A stretch of DNA of 64,000 nucleotides from the NCBI RefSeq assembly GCF_049348705.1, contig NZ_CP186485.1:1612001-1676000 (forward strand). The letters are read 5' to 3'. This document shows, in pieces, positions 34,644 to 43,143 of this stretch. The notes under the pieces were generated by a model, which was not told the origin of the DNA, did not search any database, and worked only from the letters and a program-made list of their open reading frames with translations. How positions within the stretch are numbered: position 1 is the first letter of the stretch; every line of letters starts with the position of its first letter. The stretch comes from Paracoxiella cheracis (lineage in GTDB: Bacteria > Pseudomonadota > Gammaproteobacteria > Coxiellales > Coxiellaceae). A program made the position numbers and the translations under genes.

Positions 34644-35580
34644 AGCTTCAGCCCCCGGCTCTTTAATGTTGCTCGGTGAATATGCCGTTTTACACGACAA
34701 AACTGCTATCGTTTGTGCGATCGACAAACGTATCGAAGTCACCCTCTCACCCCGCAAGGACGAACACATCAATATTAATTCATCTTTAGGCCATTACTGC
34801 ACTTCCATTAACGCTGTGGTCACGGAGAAACCCTTTGAATTTGTCTTGAATGCGTTAAAAGCAAAAAAATTACCAAGCGGTTGTGACATCACTATCCATG
34901 CTGAATTTTCAAGTGATATTGGGTTAGGCAGCTCGGCTGCTGTCAGCGTTGCTCTCGTCACAGTTTTAAATCAATGGTTAGGCCAAACACATTTAACTAA
35001 AGAACAACTCTGGCAAGATGTCAAAGCTGTCATCCTTAAAACACAAGGCAAAGGCTCGGGTGCTGATATTGCTGCCAGCATTTATGGCGGTGTGATTGCA
35101 TTTCGACACAATCCATTATTTGTAACACCACTAAAACAGTTGCCACCCATTTGTGCCGTTTATTCCGGAAAAAAAACGACGACGATGAAGGCCATCGAAA
35201 TCGTTAAGGAACGCTATGGAAAGAATCCGCAACAATTTGAAGAGTTATTCGATACGGTTGACTACCTTTCGCATCAGGCTGTCGATGCTATTAATCACAA
35301 AGACTGGGAGTCACTCGGCCATTTATTCAACGAAGCACAAACTCTCATGGACCAACTGGGCGTGAATAATGCTATATTAAAAGACATTATACAAACATTG
35401 CGACAACAGCCGCATGTTTTAGGTGCTAAAATTTCTGGATCCGGATTAGGCGATTGTGCCATTGGTTTAGGCCAAGTTGATGATGGTATTTTTCCAACAG
35501 ACGATGAACAAAAAAAATTAGGCGTAAAACAGATACCAATCGTTTTATCGACCAAGGGAGTCATTGCCAGTGAACACTAG
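34633..35580 (+). CDS. mvaK2: GHMP kinase, probably phosphomevalonate kinase
   Basis: Would phosphorylate mevalonate-5-phosphate. Motifs: YKASAPGSLMLLGEYAVLHD, P-loop DIGLGSSAAVSVALV, GKGSGADIAASIYGG, and GAKISGSGLGDCAIGLG. 315 aa with GTG 34633 as start; it overlaps the mevalonate kinase stop by 11 bases. A much longer frame exists upstream but would overlap the whole 3' part of mvaK1. By itself the sequence could also be a mevalonate kinase paralogue; its place between mevalonate kinase and the decarboxylase supports phosphomevalonate kinase. Confidence 0.78.
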   Translation: MLYKASAPGSLMLLGEYAVLHDKTAIVCAIDKRIEVTLSPRKDEHININSSLGHYCTSINAVVTEKPFEFVLNALKAKKLPSGCDITIHAEFSSDIGLGSSAAVSVALVTVLNQWLGQTHLTKEQLWQDVKAVILKTQGKGSGADIAASIYGGVIAFRHNPLFVTPLKQLPPICAVYSGKKTTTMKAIEIVKERYGKNPQQFEELFDTVDYLSHQAVDAINHKDWESLGHLFNEAQTLMDQLGVNNAILKDIIQTLRQQPHVLGAKISGSGLGDCAIGLGQVDDGIFPTDDEQKKLGVKQIPIVLSTKGVIASEH

Positions 35581-36574
35581 AAAAGCGATTGTACAACAAA
35601 TCATAAAATCGCGTCGTACTACACCCAAAAAAGAGTCTGGCAAAGCGTTCGCTCCGTCCAACATTGCATTATGCAAGTATTGGGGCAAGCGAAATTTAGA
35701 ATTAAATTTGCCTATCACTTCTAGCTTATCAGTTTCATTAGCTCACAAAGGTTCTCATGCTAAAGTCACGCCCATCGATGCAGAGAAACATGAAGTATTC
35801 ATCGATAACGAAAAACTTCCGCATGAATATCATTACGCAGAGAAATTATCTTCGTATTTAGATTTATTTGGATTTAACGATCAATCTTTTAAACTTGAGC
35901 TTAATTTCAATATTCCCGTTGCCTCGGGACTTGCTTCATCAGCCTGTTGCTTTGCATCCCTCGTCAAAGCGATGGATGACCTCTACGAATGGGAGTTCGA
36001 TGGAAAATCATTATCACTATTGGCCCGTTTGGGGAGTGGCAGTGCCTCCCGCTCTGTCTATAATGGTTTTGTCGAATGGCATCACGGCGAACGTCCCGAT
36101 GGCATGGACAGTTACGCCACGCTTATTAACGAAAAATGGCCCTCATTATGCTTGGGATTGTGTATTATCAGCAAAACTAAAAAGGCAGTAAGCTCACGGG
36201 AGGGCATGCAACGCACCGTTAAAACTTCCGATCTTTACTGCGCCTGGCCTGAAAAAGCAGAAAAGGATTTGGTACGATTAAAAATAGCTATCGAAAAAAA
36301 AGATTTCGACTTGCTGGGGCGAATCGCAGAGTCTAACGCAATGGCAATGCATGCCACCATGCTCGCAGCATGGCCACCACTGCTGTATTCACAAGCTGAA
36401 ACAATTACGCTGATGCAGCAGGTTTGGGCATTGAGACAAGGAGGGATGTCGGTGTATTTTACACAAGATGCGGGCCCTAATTTGAAATTACTATTTCTAG
36501 AGTCTAATTTAAAAGAAATACAAACGAATTTTCCCACAATGGAGCTTATTAAACCTTTTGACCCTAATGAGTGA
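35570..36574 (+). CDS. mvaD: Diphosphomevalonate decarboxylase
   Basis: ATP-dependent decarboxylation of mevalonate-PP to isopentenyl-PP. Motifs: SNIALCKYWGKRNLELNLP, ITSSLSVSL, PVASGLASSACCFASLVKAM (P-loop), GSGSASRSVYNGFVEW (with catalytic Asp/Arg region) and FTQDAGPNLKLLFL. 334 aa. GTG 35570 is preferred: it overlaps the previous stop (GTGAACACTAG); a TTG two codons upstream is also possible. A ~26-residue N-terminal extension before SGKAFAPSNIALCKYWGK is a little longer than usual. Confidence 0.9.
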   Translation: MNTRKAIVQQIIKSRRTTPKKESGKAFAPSNIALCKYWGKRNLELNLPITSSLSVSLAHKGSHAKVTPIDAEKHEVFIDNEKLPHEYHYAEKLSSYLDLFGFNDQSFKLELNFNIPVASGLASSACCFASLVKAMDDLYEWEFDGKSLSLLARLGSGSASRSVYNGFVEWHHGERPDGMDSYATLINEKWPSLCLGLCIISKTKKAVSSREGMQRTVKTSDLYCAWPEKAEKDLVRLKIAIEKKDFDLLGRIAESNAMAMHATMLAAWPPLLYSQAETITLMQQVWALRQGGMSVYFTQDAGPNLKLLFLESNLKEIQTNFPTMELIKPFDPNE

Positions 36575-36579
36575 TCATA

Positions 36580-37119
36580 ATGACAGAAGATAAAGTGGTG
36601 CTAGTGAATCAACAGGATGAGCCACTCGGCACAGAAACTAAATTAAAAGCACACGAACTCGGCAAATTGCACCGCGCTTTTTCTGTTTTCATTTTTTATA
36701 AAGACAAAGGTGAATTAAAATTACTCCTGCAACAACGTCATCCTGATAAATATCACAGTGGTGGTTTATGGACTAACACCTGTTGCAGCCACCCACGTCC
36801 TGAAGAAGCTGTGCTTAAAGGGGGTGAGCGCCGCCTTAAAGAAGAAATGGGAATCACTATCACATTAACTCAAGCTGGACATTTTCAATATAGAGCTGAA
36901 TTTGAAAACGGCTTAATCGAACATGAGTACGATCATGTATTGGTGGGCGTGGCGGATTCAAAGTCTGTCGATTTTAATAAGACGGAAGTCTTTGCCACTC
37001 GTTGGACTTCCATCCCAGATTTATTGGAAGACTTAGAAAAATACCCTGAAAAATTCACGCCATGGTTTAAGCAGGCATTGGATATTGCACTAGAGTCTCT
37101 TGATTCAATGAATCTCTAA
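36580..37119 (+). CDS. idi: Isopentenyl-diphosphate delta-isomerase, type 1
   Basis: Interconverts IPP and DMAPP; Nudix-fold, Mg/Zn dependent. Key motifs: LHRAFSVFIF, TNTCCSHPRPEE (catalytic Cys), GGERRLKEEMGI (Nudix Glu) and EHEYDHVLVG (Glu ligands). 179 aa from ATG 36580; a GTG three codons upstream overlaps the mvaD stop. Last gene of the operon; its end overlaps the convergent cdsA end by four bases. Type 1 is the non-flavin form. Confidence 0.93.
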   Translation: MTEDKVVLVNQQDEPLGTETKLKAHELGKLHRAFSVFIFYKDKGELKLLLQQRHPDKYHSGGLWTNTCCSHPRPEEAVLKGGERRLKEEMGITITLTQAGHFQYRAEFENGLIEHEYDHVLVGVADSKSVDFNKTEVFATRWTSIPDLLEDLEKYPEKFTPWFKQALDIALESLDSMNL

Positions 37120-37928
37120 CTACCTAATAAAATAAGCGACAACAACGCAAAAACAGGCAGTGCTGCAGTTACACTATCAATACGATCTAAAATACCACCA
37201 TGGCCCGGCAATCCGGAACCGCTATCTTTCATGCCAACTTGACGTTTGAGCATGCTTTCCACTAAATCACCCAGCACTGAAAAAATACCGGTGATTACAG
37301 CTAAGATACAAATCATTAAGAAACGATGGGGAGCTTCTTGAAGCAACAAGCTAACGATAATTGCAAGTATCAACGTTAGAATAATACCGCCAAGAAAACC
37401 TTCCCAGGTTTTATTCGGGCTCACACGTGGGGCTAATTGACGTCGACCCCATAACCGACCCGCTATATAGGCACCCGTATCCATACCACCCCAAATTAAT
37501 AACAATCCAATCAGTAACCAAACGGGACCACCGATCGTCTCACGAATCACACCAACAGCTAACCAACAAGGTACCAATGCCAATAAACCCATCAATGCTT
37601 TTAAAATAGGATATTGTAAGCCGAGAGAACTACGCCCCATTGCATAATTTAACATACCCACCGATGCCCAAATCCAAGCGAAAAAGGCAATCGCCAATAC
37701 CCAATTGATCGGTAAAAAATAAGTAATGATTAGCGCGACAACAACCACCGCTGTATACACCGTCCGCCAAGAGCTATCTTTCCACCCTATTAATCCAGAC
37801 CATTCCCAACCAGCCCAAGCAATTACCGCCCCAATTAATATGGAAAACGAAGGCATCGGTAAAAATAAAATAACAAGAATTAACAGAGGAATCAGAATAA
37901 CCGCAGTGATAATGCGTTTTTTAAGCAT
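37116..37928 (-). CDS. cdsA: Phosphatidate cytidylyltransferase
   Basis: Makes CDP-diacylglycerol for phospholipid synthesis in the inner membrane. About eight membrane helices; family signature RVSPNKTWEGFLGGI and the C-terminal GDLVESMLKRQVGMKDSGSG...PGHGGILDRIDS. 270 aa, normal. Overlaps uppS by eight bases. In most gammaproteobacteria dxr and rseP follow cdsA here; instead the mevalonate operon converges on it. Confidence 0.95.
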   Translation of the reverse strand: MLKKRIITAVILIPLLILVILFLPMPSFSILIGAVIAWAGWEWSGLIGWKDSSWRTVYTAVVVVALIITYFLPINWVLAIAFFAWIWASVGMLNYAMGRSSLGLQYPILKALMGLLALVPCWLAVGVIRETIGGPVWLLIGLLLIWGGMDTGAYIAGRLWGRRQLAPRVSPNKTWEGFLGGIILTLILAIIVSLLLQEAPHRFLMICILAVITGIFSVLGDLVESMLKRQVGMKDSGSGLPGHGGILDRIDSVTAALPVFALLSLILLGS

Positions 37929-38649
37929 GTTGTTCCTTAATTTGTTCGGGAGTCAGCCCAAAACGACGCTCTCGGGTACGATAAAATTCGATAGCGTCAT
38001 CAAAATCTTTTTTATGAAAATCAGGCCAAAAAACAGGATTAAAATAAATTTCAGTATAGGCAAATTGCCATAACATGAAATTACTGATTCGTTGTTCGCC
38101 GCTGGTACGAATAAACAAATCGGGCGCAGGTAAATCAGCGAGACACAGATGTTGCTGGAATAGTTCCGGCGTGATGTCTTGCGGCAACAGTTCTTTTTGC
38201 ACCACTCGTTTCGCTAAAGTCTGCGAAGCACGAACGATATCCCAACGGCCACTATAATTAATCGCAATGACTAAGTTCATGCCGGTATTGTCTTTAGTTG
38301 TAGTCTCTGATTGCTGAATTTGTTTCAGCAATTTTTCATCGAACTGACTATGATCTCCAATGATACGCAATTTCACGTTATTCTCATTGAGTTGGCCCGT
38401 ATTTTGCTCCAACGATTCTAGAAACAAAGACATGAGAAAATTAACTTCGGATTTTGGACGTGCCCGATTTTCCAGACTGAATGCAAAGAGTGTCAATACT
38501 TCGATACCCGAATTACCAGCATGTTCGACAATTTCACGTACCGTTTTAGCACCCGCTCTATGGCCATCAATGCGAGGAAGTCTGCGACGTGACGCCCAAC
38601 GCCCGTTGCCATCCATTACTATTGCTACATGTCGAGGTAAGTTACGCAT
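37921..38649 (-). CDS. uppS: Undecaprenyl diphosphate synthase (cis-prenyltransferase)
   Basis: Elongates farnesyl-PP with eight IPP units to undecaprenyl-PP, the lipid carrier for peptidoglycan and O-antigen. Motifs: HVAIVMDGNGRWASRR (catalytic Asp), GHRAGAKTVREIVEHA, LFAFSLENRARPKSEV (normally FSTENW), and DLFIRTSGEQRISNFMLWQF. 242 aa, normal. It uses the product of the neighbouring mevalonate operon. Confidence 0.95.
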   Translation of the reverse strand: MRNLPRHVAIVMDGNGRWASRRRLPRIDGHRAGAKTVREIVEHAGNSGIEVLTLFAFSLENRARPKSEVNFLMSLFLESLEQNTGQLNENNVKLRIIGDHSQFDEKLLKQIQQSETTTKDNTGMNLVIAINYSGRWDIVRASQTLAKRVVQKELLPQDITPELFQQHLCLADLPAPDLFIRTSGEQRISNFMLWQFAYTEIYFNPVFWPDFHKKDFDDAIEFYRTRERRFGLTPEQIKEQHA

Positions 38650-38664
38650 CGGTCCACAAGATTA

Positions 38665-39222
38665 TCATACAGCCATTAAGTCCGTCTCTTTTTGAGAGGC
38701 AACAGTATCAACTTCTGCGATATGAACATCAGTGACTTTTTGTACGGATGCTTGCGCCTTACGCTCATCATCTTCACTAATATCTTTCGCTTTCAGGAGT
38801 TCTTTAAAGTCGTTGTTTGCTTCGCGACGAATATTACGAATCGCCACTCGAGCTTTTTCGGCTTCGTCACGCACAACACGTACTAAATCCTTACGCCGCT
38901 CCTCAGTTAAGGGTGGCAAGGGCACCCGGATAACCATCCCCGCCGTTGTCGGATTCAATCCTAAATCAGATGTCATGATTGCCTTTTCAATAGGTGCAAT
39001 CATATTTTTTTCCCACGGGGTTATCGCCAGTGTGCGCGCATTTTCAACCGCAATGCTCGCCACCTGACTGAGTGGTGTTTCCACATCGTAATAACTAACT
39101 TTAATATGTTCTAACAAGCTTGGATGTGCACGGCCCGTTCTTAATTTCGACAATTCAGATTTTAACGAAACGATGCTTTTATTCATTCGCGTTTTAGCAT
39201 CGTTTAAAATATCATTTATCAT
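38665..39222 (-). CDS. frr: Ribosome recycling factor
   Basis: Releases ribosomes from mRNA after termination with EF-G. Three-helix bundle and hinge domain: MNKSIVSLKSELSKLRTGRA, SNLGLNPT-type DLGLNPTTAGMVIRVPLPPL, TEERRKDLVRVVRDEAEKAR, AIRNIRREANNDFKEL. 185 aa from ATG 39222 (MINDILNDAK); a GTG/ATG five codons upstream is within reach of pyrH's end but AGGTGAAGCG fits the downstream ATG. Confidence 0.95.
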   Translation of the reverse strand: MINDILNDAKTRMNKSIVSLKSELSKLRTGRAHPSLLEHIKVSYYDVETPLSQVASIAVENARTLAITPWEKNMIAPIEKAIMTSDLGLNPTTAGMVIRVPLPPLTEERRKDLVRVVRDEAEKARVAIRNIRREANNDFKELLKAKDISEDDERKAQASVQKVTDVHIAEVDTVASQKETDLMAV

Positions 39223-39233
39223 CGCTTCACCTC

Positions 39234-39956
39234 TCAATTAACCAACGTACCTTCTTCTTCACTCATGACCACACTTAATAACGCACCGGGTTTATTAATA
39301 TTAAACACGCGCAACGGCATGTTGTGATCGCGACATTGGCAAAAAGCTGCCAAGTCCATGACAGCCAATTCTTTTTCGAGGGCTTCCTGATAACTCAAAT
39401 GTTTGTAGCGTGTAGCATTAGGATCTTTTGCCGGATCTGCGGAATAAATCCCATCCACATTAGTTGCTTTCAATACTATATCCGCACCAATTTCGATCCC
39501 ACGCAAACTTGCAGCAGAGTCAGTGGTCACTAATGGGTTGCCTGTACCCGCCACGAAAATCACAATGCGACCCTGCGTTAAATGGTGTATCGCTTTACGT
39601 CGATGAAATATATCGGCAACACCGCTCATCGCAATCGCGGATAAAATTCGCACCGGCAATCCCGATCGCTCAAAGGAATCGCGTAAAGCGAGTCCATTCA
39701 TTAGTGTTGCTAACATACCCATATAATCGCCAGTGATGCGATTAATACCAGCCTGTGATAGTGCCGGGCCTCGAAAAAAATTGCCGCCACCAACCACAAT
39801 AGCTATCTGAACGCCGTGTTGGTATATCTGAGTGATTTCTTTTGCCATACGATCCAATACTGTCGGATCGATTGGATGTGGACCTTTTCCCATTAATGCC
39901 TCGCCGCTCATTTTCAATAGCACACGGCGATAAAGCGGTTGTGGTCCATTCGTCAT
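39234..39956 (-). CDS. pyrH: UMP kinase
   Basis: Phosphorylates UMP to UDP; hexameric amino-acid-kinase fold. Motifs: RVLLKMSGEALMG at the N-terminus, AIVVGGGNFFRG, GDYMGMLATLMNGLALRD and TGNPLVTTDSAASLRGIEIG. 240 aa, normal. It begins one base after the tsf stop and is part of rpsB-tsf-pyrH-frr-uppS-cdsA. Confidence 0.95.
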   Translation of the reverse strand: MTNGPQPLYRRVLLKMSGEALMGKGPHPIDPTVLDRMAKEITQIYQHGVQIAIVVGGGNFFRGPALSQAGINRITGDYMGMLATLMNGLALRDSFERSGLPVRILSAIAMSGVADIFHRRKAIHHLTQGRIVIFVAGTGNPLVTTDSAASLRGIEIGADIVLKATNVDGIYSADPAKDPNATRYKHLSYQEALEKELAVMDLAAFCQCRDHNMPLRVFNINKPGALLSVVMSEEEGTLVN

Positions 39957-40844
39957 TTAGTCGTTTCCTTGTACTTGCGCCATAACCTCATCGGCAAAAT
40001 TTTTAGATTCTTTTTCAATGCCCTCACCCACTTCGAATCGAGCAAAGGTAGAGACGGTTGCACCCTGCGATTTCAATAAATCAGCAATCAGTTGATTAGG
40101 ATCTTTAACAAAGGGCTGTCCAACCAACGTGATCTCTTTCAAGAATTTATTGATTCGACCGAGGACCATTTTCTCAATGATGTCCTGCGGCTTACCCGAT
40201 TCTTTAGCTTGCTCAATGAAAATTTCACGCTCTTTTTCAATAACTTCCGCTGGCACGTCATCCGGTTTTACGGCTTGTGGTTTTAACGCAGCAATATGCA
40301 TCGCGAGATCTTTCGCTAAGTCTAAATTATCTTTATCAAGAGCAACAACGACACCAATCCGATCTCCGTGACAGTAATGACCCACGATACCACTTGATTC
40401 AATCAATGCTACACGACGAATTTGGATATTTTCGCCGAGCTTATTAATTAATGACATGCGTGCTTGTTCAATTGTTTCATTGCCACCTTGAGTAATAGTA
40501 ACTTTTGCCAATGAATCAACATTTCGAATGTTTTCTGCCAAACCTTGCTCAGCAACGTGTTGGGCAAATTCCGCAAAATGAGTGTCGCGAGCAACAAAGT
40601 CAGTTTCACTGTTAACCTCAACCATAAAGGCTTTCTTGTTGTCTGCAGTGATTGCAATAACAATTTTTCCTTCGGCGGCCGTTTTCCCGGCACGCTTTTC
40701 TGCTTTTGCTTCGCCTGCTTTTCGCAATACATCAATGGCAGCTTCCAAATTTCCGTCAGTTTCTACCAATGCTTTCTTACAAGCCATCATGGCTGCACCC
40801 GTGCGCTCTCTTAACTCTTTTACTAATGCTGCAGTTATTGCCAT
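39957..40844 (-). CDS. tsf: Elongation factor Ts
   Basis: Nucleotide exchange factor for EF-Tu. UBA-like start (LVKELRERTGAAMMACKKAL), the TDF-V motif region SETDFVARDTHFAEFAQHVA, and DPNQLIADLLKSQGATVSTF at the C-terminus. 295 aa, normal. It lies 15 bases after rpsB with AGAGGTTAGTA as ribosome site. Confidence 0.96.
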   Translation of the reverse strand: MAITAALVKELRERTGAAMMACKKALVETDGNLEAAIDVLRKAGEAKAEKRAGKTAAEGKIVIAITADNKKAFMVEVNSETDFVARDTHFAEFAQHVAEQGLAENIRNVDSLAKVTITQGGNETIEQARMSLINKLGENIQIRRVALIESSGIVGHYCHGDRIGVVVALDKDNLDLAKDLAMHIAALKPQAVKPDDVPAEVIEKEREIFIEQAKESGKPQDIIEKMVLGRINKFLKEITLVGQPFVKDPNQLIADLLKSQGATVSTFARFEVGEGIEKESKNFADEVMAQVQGND

Positions 40845-40859
40845 TACTAACCTCTTTAA

Positions 40860-41786
40860 TTATTTCGTAGCCGCAGATTTTTCGTTTGTTGTCTCTTTTG
40901 TTTCAGCTTTCTTTTTAGGAGCTGCTTTTTTTGCGGTAGTTTTTTTCTTTTCAGCCGGTTTCTTTTCAGCGGCTTTTTGCGATTTTTCCTCACCTTTTTC
41001 AGCTTTTGCTTTTTCGGCTATTTTTGCTTTTTTAGTCACAATGCGCTTGGCTGGCTCTGCCTTTGCCTTTTCTTTAGCTTCCTTCGCTTCTACTAATTCC
41101 AACGCACCACGTGCTTCAATGATGGCATCGGCGATCGTTTTACAATAGAGTCGAATCGCTCGCCATGCATCATCATTGCCTGGAATAACATAATCGATAT
41201 TGTCGGGACATGAATTAGTATCTACTATGCCGATCACAGGGATACCTAGGCGACGCGCCTCTTGAATGGCGATCTTTTCGTGCATGACGTCAATGACAAA
41301 CAATGCGTCCGGTAATCCACCCATGTTCTTAATGCCTGATAGGCTAGCCGATAATTTTTCTTTTTCACGCATCAAATTCAGGACTTCCTTCTTAGTCATT
41401 CCAACCAGATTTCCTTCATCGGCAATCTGCTCTTCGAGCTCTTTTAGACGCTTGATCGATTGACGAATCGTTTTGTAGTTAGTCAGCATGCCACCCAACC
41501 AACGGTAGTCGACATAGGGCATGCCACAGCGGGTTGCTTCTTCCCGCACAATCTCACGGGCTGCAAATTTTGTTGCTACAAACAATATCTTACCACGTTT
41601 AGTGGCGATGTCCGCGGCTACCTTTACGGCATCACGAAACATAGGTAATGTTTCTTCTAAATTTATGATATGAATCTTGTGGCGGGTCCCGTAGATATAG
41701 GGTGCCATCTTAGGATTCCAATAGCGAGTCTGGTGGCCAAAATGAACTCCAGCCTCAAGCATTTGGCGCATAGTTACGTCAGTCAT
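40860..41786 (-). CDS. rpsB: 30S ribosomal protein S2, with long Lys/Ala tail
   Basis: Conserved S2 body (MLEAGVHFGHQTRYWNPKMA; PYVDYRWLGGMLTNYKT; LGIPVIGIVDTNSCPDNIDY). Beyond residue ~235 a low-complexity tail rich in Lys, Ala, Glu and Thr extends the protein to 308 aa, against ~241 in E. coli. Similar tails are known in some Legionellales. It starts the operon and is preceded by a 240-bp leader shared divergently with map. Confidence 0.95.
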   Translation of the reverse strand: MTDVTMRQMLEAGVHFGHQTRYWNPKMAPYIYGTRHKIHIINLEETLPMFRDAVKVAADIATKRGKILFVATKFAAREIVREEATRCGMPYVDYRWLGGMLTNYKTIRQSIKRLKELEEQIADEGNLVGMTKKEVLNLMREKEKLSASLSGIKNMGGLPDALFVIDVMHEKIAIQEARRLGIPVIGIVDTNSCPDNIDYVIPGNDDAWRAIRLYCKTIADAIIEARGALELVEAKEAKEKAKAEPAKRIVTKKAKIAEKAKAEKGEEKSQKAAEKKPAEKKKTTAKKAAPKKKAETKETTNEKSAATK

Positions 41787-41789
41787 GTC

Positions 41790-41905
41790 GTTCTCCAGGG
41801 TTAAACCTCCACCTACCCCATTACCTGACCCGCTTTAACGGGCACCCCAAGCAACGGTACCGATAGGTGTGTGAATTTTTGTACCAAAATAAGCATCTAG
41901 TTGCT
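41790..41905 (-). promoter_or_regulatory. rpsB 5' leader, possible S2 autoregulatory element
   Basis: In the transcript direction it reads GGTAC...GGTACC (stem), then CCCGTTAAAGCGGG (stem CCCG/CGGG), then GGTGGAGGTTTAACCCTGG just before the start. Gammaproteobacterial rpsB leaders are known to bind S2 and carry a conserved GAGGTTTAA near the start; the similarity is by memory. The remaining gap to map (41906-42031) holds no gene. Confidence 0.4.
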
Positions 41906-42031
41906 TATTCTAGCTGGCCTTTATACCATAGACAGCCATTAGGGACAAGTTAGGGATTAAAAGAGAAGTTTCGGGCGTTAGTACCAGGGTGGCACTAAGC
42001 AGCTTTAAGTCAAAAGGCAAGAGATCAACAA

Positions 42032-42787
42032 ATGGCAATATCTATAAAAACACCTGAAGAACTCGAAAAGATGCGCATAGCCGGAAAGCTAGCTGCTGAT
42101 GTGCTAGACATGATCGAGCCTTATGTAAAAGCTGGGATAACTACCGATGAGCTAAATAGCATCTGTCATGACTACATCACCCAGAAACAGCACGCTATTC
42201 CTGCCCCCTTGAATTACCATGGTTTCCCAAAGTCCATTTGCACCTCTGTTAATCATGTTGTCTGTCATGGCATACCTAATGATAAAAAATTGAAAGACGG
42301 TGACATCATTAATATCGATGTGACCGTGCTTAAAGAGGGTTACCACGGCGATACCAGTAAAATGTTCACCGTCGGTAAAGTATCCACACATGCAGAACGT
42401 TTGATTCGCGTGACCCAAGAATGCATGTATAAAGCTATTAAAATTGTAAAGCCCGGCACTCGCCTGGGCGATATCGGTGCCATCATTCAAGAGCATGCCG
42501 AAAAAAATCATTTTTCAGTGGTGAGAGAGTACTGCGGCCATGGGATTGGCAGTATTTTTCATGAACCGGAATTGCAAATTTTGCATTACGGTAAGCCAGA
42601 TACCGGGATTATTTTGCGCCCTGGCATGACCTTCACAATCGAACCGATGATCAACGCCGGCAAACGTCACGTCAAATTATTGTCAGACGGATGGACTGTG
42701 ATCACAAAAGATCGTCGTTTGTCTGCACAGTGGGAACATACGCTCGCTGTCACAGAAGATGGTTATGAAGTGTTTACATTAACCTGA
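42032..42787 (+). CDS. map: Methionine aminopeptidase type I, last codons supplied by an IS
   Basis: Removes N-terminal Met from new proteins. Metal ligands visible: Asp in IINIDVTVLKEGYHGDTSKMF (two), His in EYCGHGIGSIFHEPE, Glu in MTFTIEPMINAG and in SAQWEHTLAVTEDGY; all present. 251 aa. The final Thr codon and stop (ACC TGA) are the first bases of the IS982 end that begins at 42782, so the natural C-terminus was probably a little longer; E. coli Map has about ten more residues. Likely still functional. Divergent from rpsB, as is typical. Confidence 0.93.
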   Translation: MAISIKTPEELEKMRIAGKLAADVLDMIEPYVKAGITTDELNSICHDYITQKQHAIPAPLNYHGFPKSICTSVNHVVCHGIPNDKKLKDGDIINIDVTVLKEGYHGDTSKMFTVGKVSTHAERLIRVTQECMYKAIKIVKPGTRLGDIGAIIQEHAEKNHFSVVREYCGHGIGSIFHEPELQILHYGKPDTGIILRPGMTFTIEPMINAGKRHVKLLSDGWTVITKDRRLSAQWEHTLAVTEDGYEVFTLT

Positions 42788-42809
42788 GTTCTGTATAAGA
42801 AAAGGAATA

Positions 42810-43058
42810 CAAGCGTGTCGCGATGCTCGTGATAGATTATTGCCATCCCTGTCAATAATCGACTCGCAATACGCGACAACTTAAATAGCCGCGGACGTCC
42901 TCGTCGCCCGCGCTCCGCGACCTCACGGCTCGACTACGCACGGGCTCTCAAATGACTTGACGGCTCGTAAAGATTTTTTGCAGTCGCTTACGCTCGGCAA
43001 AAAATCCGAGCCTACCGCGGAATACGCGCCTTCGCTTCGCTCTCCATGGCGCGCATCG
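42810..43058 (-). repeat. Hairpin-rich mobile element, subfamily B, copy B4 (249 bp)
   Basis: Identical by eye to the other B copies. The clean site in IS982 copy 1 (around 8102) read in this direction is AAAGGAATA|AGTGAATG; the junctions here are exactly these, no base duplicated or lost. It lies between the IS end and the transposase ribosome site. Confidence 0.93.
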
Positions 43059-43143
43059 AGTGAATGAAATAATTGAAAAAAAGACCGGAACCGCTAAAAT
43101 TTAGCTCCAAAATTACAGCTAAATAATGTAACAGGAGTTAATC

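Noticed and set aside
40448..41148. Frames opposite tsf and rpsB, including a 188-aa Phe/Ala-rich one
   Set aside because: They mirror the low-complexity Lys/Ala tail and the tsf sequence; no independent support.
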